DNA of 64,000 bases from Antedon bifida (taxonomy: Eukaryota; Echinodermata; Crinoidea; Comatulida; Antedonidae). The stretch's first letter is position 1. Each line of letters starts with the position of its first letter. The stretch is from the NCBI GenBank assembly GCA_963402885.1, contig OY727093.1:7947501-8011500 (forward strand), in the 5' to 3' direction. The notes under the pieces are model-generated. The model was not told the origin of the DNA and did not search any database. It saw only the letters and a program-made list of their open reading frames with translations. Position numbers and translations under genes: made by a program. Positions 61,472 through 64,000 of the stretch are shown here, piece by piece.

Positions 61472-63689
61472 TCATTCTTTTTTTATCTTAGCCGCCCACC
61501 AATCAATGTTATGTTTACTTTTCTTGTGTGTTTTTAGACTGACCTTATGATTAAAAGTTTGTTTACAAATATCACATTCATATGGCTTTTCCCCAGTGTG
61601 AATGCGCATATGTTTTCGTTGATTAGACCTCTGCGCAAACCTTTTCTTACATATGTGACACTCATACTTTTTTAACGTTGCATGTGAATTCTTATGTATT
61701 AAAAGTCGACTCTTTGAATAAGTCTTTCCACATATCTCACACACATATCTTTCATGGGTCAACTGGTGCTGAGCAAGAGCTAACTGAGATGGGTAAGATT
61801 TTGTACATGTGTCGCAGGAAAAGTTATTTTCCAATATCTTAGTTACGTGTATATCCATATGATTCTGGAATTGAGGTACATCCCGAAACAAAGAAGAGCA
61901 CTCGACGCACTTGTATAAAAATTGTCCACTAAACTTGTCATGTTTGTGTAATAAATGAGTATCAGCTGCAATGCACGTCTTAAACTGTTCATCACAATGA
62001 GAACATTTATACGGCAAATGTTTTCCCAAGTGACTATGATTTTCATGAAGTTGCAGATCAGCTTCAATATGAAACTTTTTCTGACAGAATTTGCATTTAA
62101 ATATCACTCCAGCTTTTTCGTTCTCATGTCTTAATTTATGATAACCAAAATCAGTAGCACCATATATTCGATGGTTACATTCAAAGCATCTATACATTGA
62201 TTTTACAACTAACATGTTGTATTTTACAATTCTTCCACTGCTGTTTACTCGAGCAAATACAGTTGGACGACACACTAAAATAACTGCCTTTTTATTGTCA
62301 TCAATGTTTTTAGCAGACTTTTCGTCTGTTTGATTGGTATCATCTTTTACACTGTCATTACATGCCTTTTCGTTGCCATCATTTTCATTAGAGCCATCAA
62401 GATTTTTAATATCATTTTTGCTGGTGTTAACATGTACTTCATTGCTACCAGTATCAACTTGATTTTCATTTTCTTTGGAAATCGTTTCATCAGTGCCAGT
62501 GGTACTGTTAAGATGTACCTTGTTGGATGTAGGTTTATCAGTATCAGTTTCAAGATTATCTTCATCTTCATTTACTAGGTGGCATGAATGATTCATGAGA
62601 TCACTTTTCTTACAAAAGGTTTGATCACAGCAGAAGCAGCCATATTCATATTGTACTTTGCCAACACTATCTTCTGAATTGTTCCGATCTGAAGCCTTAT
62701 CCGACACTTCTGGTTCATAATCACTCTCTTTAGGTTCACCACCACGCTCTTCTTTAGGTTCACCACCACGCTCTTCTTTAAGTTCATCATCACTATCCTC
62801 TGGATAATCACAATCTGAGATCTGATCTGGTTCATAATCACTCTCTTCTTTTTTGCATCTTAGCCTGTGAGTTTTAAATTCTGCTAAACTTATTAAAACT
62901 TTACCGCAAGCACAATTGTAATATTCTTCTTCGCTTTCTTCATCCATACTCTCATCATCATCTTCTTCACTTTCTCTATACATACTCTCATCATCAAAAA
63001 TTTCAGCAATTGTTCCCCTGCTCTCCTTTTCGAAAATCTGTTTCCTTCTTCCCTGTTTGTGATAACTAGGCCTATCACTGTCATCATCATCAGAAAAGAA
63101 GCTGTGAAAACAAAAGACCAACATTTATTTATTCTTCTAAATTTGAAATAAGGTAACCTGTAATAACAAACTTCTTATTTCACTGAAAACATAAAGAAAT
63201 ATAAACTTTGTTTTGGAATATTTTTTTTTAAACAATCAATACAAATCAATAGGAACAAAAGTAAGACTCCACTAAAGACTGCTACTGCTAGTCTACACAT
63301 TTAGAACGATAACATAAAACATACATTTTTCTTAAATAAAAAAAAGGAAAATCGGTAGAAAAATTGTCATTCTATAACTAGGACTAGGCCTTGCTAGCTC
63401 TCTTCTGGCTAGCCTAGGCTAGGCTAGCTAATAAGCTAGTCTAGCCTAACTCTAGCTAGGCTAGAGCTAGCTAGGCCTAGGCTAGGCCTAGGCTAGGCCT
63501 AGGCCTAGGCCTAGGCCGCGCCTATGGTGGTAGTAAATAGCATAATTACGTGGCTGTTAGCTCATCTGGTATCTCTTTTTTTATTTCTGCGCCTTGAAAT
63601 GTGAACAAGTTTTCACCCATGTCGACATCTTCAAATTCCAATATTTCATCTTTTAAATCCTTGTCATCTTTTCTTGCTACGGAAGCCAT
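61472..63689 (-). CDS. Acidic C2H2 zinc-finger protein, paralogue of the 55.8-58.6 kb gene, 2 coding exons, 589 aa
   Basis: Exon 63689-63550 (46 codons plus two bases, MASVARKDDKDLKDEILEFE) joins in phase 2 to exon 63101-61472 (acceptor TTTTCACAG|CTTC). The phases agree exactly although the donor (AC|GTAATT) is modest. Order: acidic N-terminus, divergent finger CACGKVL...HRLRC, CFCCDQTF...HSC, a short GGEPKEER tandem and acidic linker, then eight fingers. These finish with YECHICKKRFAQRSNQRKHM and YECDICKQTFNHKVSLKTH with a TGEKP linker, then NIDWWAAKIKKE. It lacks the 44-residue repeat array and so is shorter than its paralogue. Sequence-specific DNA binding is likely from the family; the target is unknown. 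Confidence 0.88.
63408..63525. repeat. CTAGGC / TAGGCC tandem run in the first intron
   Basis: A degenerate run of CTAGG/CTAGC words ending in uninterrupted TAGGCC hexamers. It is the densest site of the dispersed TAGGCCTA word in the window and may be where such arrays grow by slippage. Confidence 0.85.
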
Positions 63690-63726
63690 CTTTCATGAAT
63701 GTTTTGTTGCAGAGTGTTACGAATGA

Positions 63727-63740
63727 GAGAGGGCGCCATA
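63727..63740. promoter_or_regulatory. GAGAGGGCGCCATA motif upstream of a zinc-finger gene
   Basis: Identical 14-mer at 60907-60920. Here it lies 38 bases upstream of the ATG at 63689, close to where transcription should start. The core GAGAGGGCGC also occurs on the minus strand at about 55231-55240, near the likely start of the 301-aa gene. Confidence 0.4.
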
Positions 63741-64000
63741 AGAGAGTGTATTTCAGAGCCATATATATGGCTCTGGTGTATTTATGAGAATGTATACGAA
63801 CTGCATTTTCAGGACGCTATAACTGTATAATTGTTAACGCAACATCAGTGATTGATTGATTGTCGTTTAGCAAAACGGACATTATGGCCAATCAAGAACT
63901 TAAAATCGACGCCTTATTCTAGTAGACATCAATTTTATATTTCATTTAAAAGAATATTTTTTGTTCAAATAATATCTAAACCTAAACATATAATTAATTT

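Noticed and set aside
1..64000. CRISPR arrays, rRNA genes, or bacterial operon features
   Set aside because: Gene structure with consensus GT-AG introns and polyadenylation signals is eukaryotic. No direct-repeat/spacer array or rRNA segment was seen.

Overview
The window looks like 64 kb of AT-rich nuclear DNA from an invertebrate deuterostome, most likely an echinoderm. Reasons: intron-rich genes, a single MyoD-type bHLH gene, a Protor (PRR5/PRR5L) homologue closer to the vertebrate than to the yeast form, lineage-type C2H2 and Myb/SANT-like families, many small non-autonomous DNA transposons, and a heavily over-used palindromic word TAGGCCTA. The phylum is an inference; no species can be named from the sequence alone.

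Layout. 1-13.8 kb: AT-rich non-coding DNA with weak tandem repeats, downstream of or inside introns of a myogenic regulatory factor gene whose bHLH exon is at 13847-14443 (minus) with a TATA box just upstream. 14.7-31.5 kb: mostly non-coding, with a 600-bp transposon-like element, a family of short hairpin MITEs that starts at 24 kb, and a GC-richer block at 26.5-27.9 kb. 31.85-37.95 kb (plus): an eight-exon PRR5/PRR5L-like gene (315 aa), a subunit of the TORC2 kinase complex, whose introns hold several MITEs. 38.0-43.2 kb (minus): a C2H2 zinc-finger exon in tandem duplicate (one intact, one with an internal deletion and a scrambled finger) plus a third, broken remnant. 43.96-49.96 kb (minus): a nine-exon gene predicted to encode about 1460 aa with seven tandem Myb/SANT-like (trihelix) domains, one per exon, and a coiled-coil tail. 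50.65-54.22 kb (minus): an unrecognised seven-exon gene (301 aa) with a Lys-rich segment and a two-copy helical module. 55.8-58.6 kb and 61.47-63.69 kb (minus): two paralogous acidic C2H2 zinc-finger genes, with a partial duplicate of the first gene's 5' exons between them.

Theme. The 38-64 kb half is a same-strand array of putative nuclear DNA-binding proteins in which tandem duplication acts at every scale: whole zinc-finger exons, an exon pair, a 45-nt micro-exon, a 132-bp coding repeat, and seven symmetric phase 1-1 domain exons. The unusual item is the seven-domain Myb/SANT-like gene. Two short segments also resemble degenerate hammerhead ribozyme cores of the kind carried by Penelope-like retroelements. 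Exon joins were deduced by hand from splice consensus and reading phase and have no transcript support.
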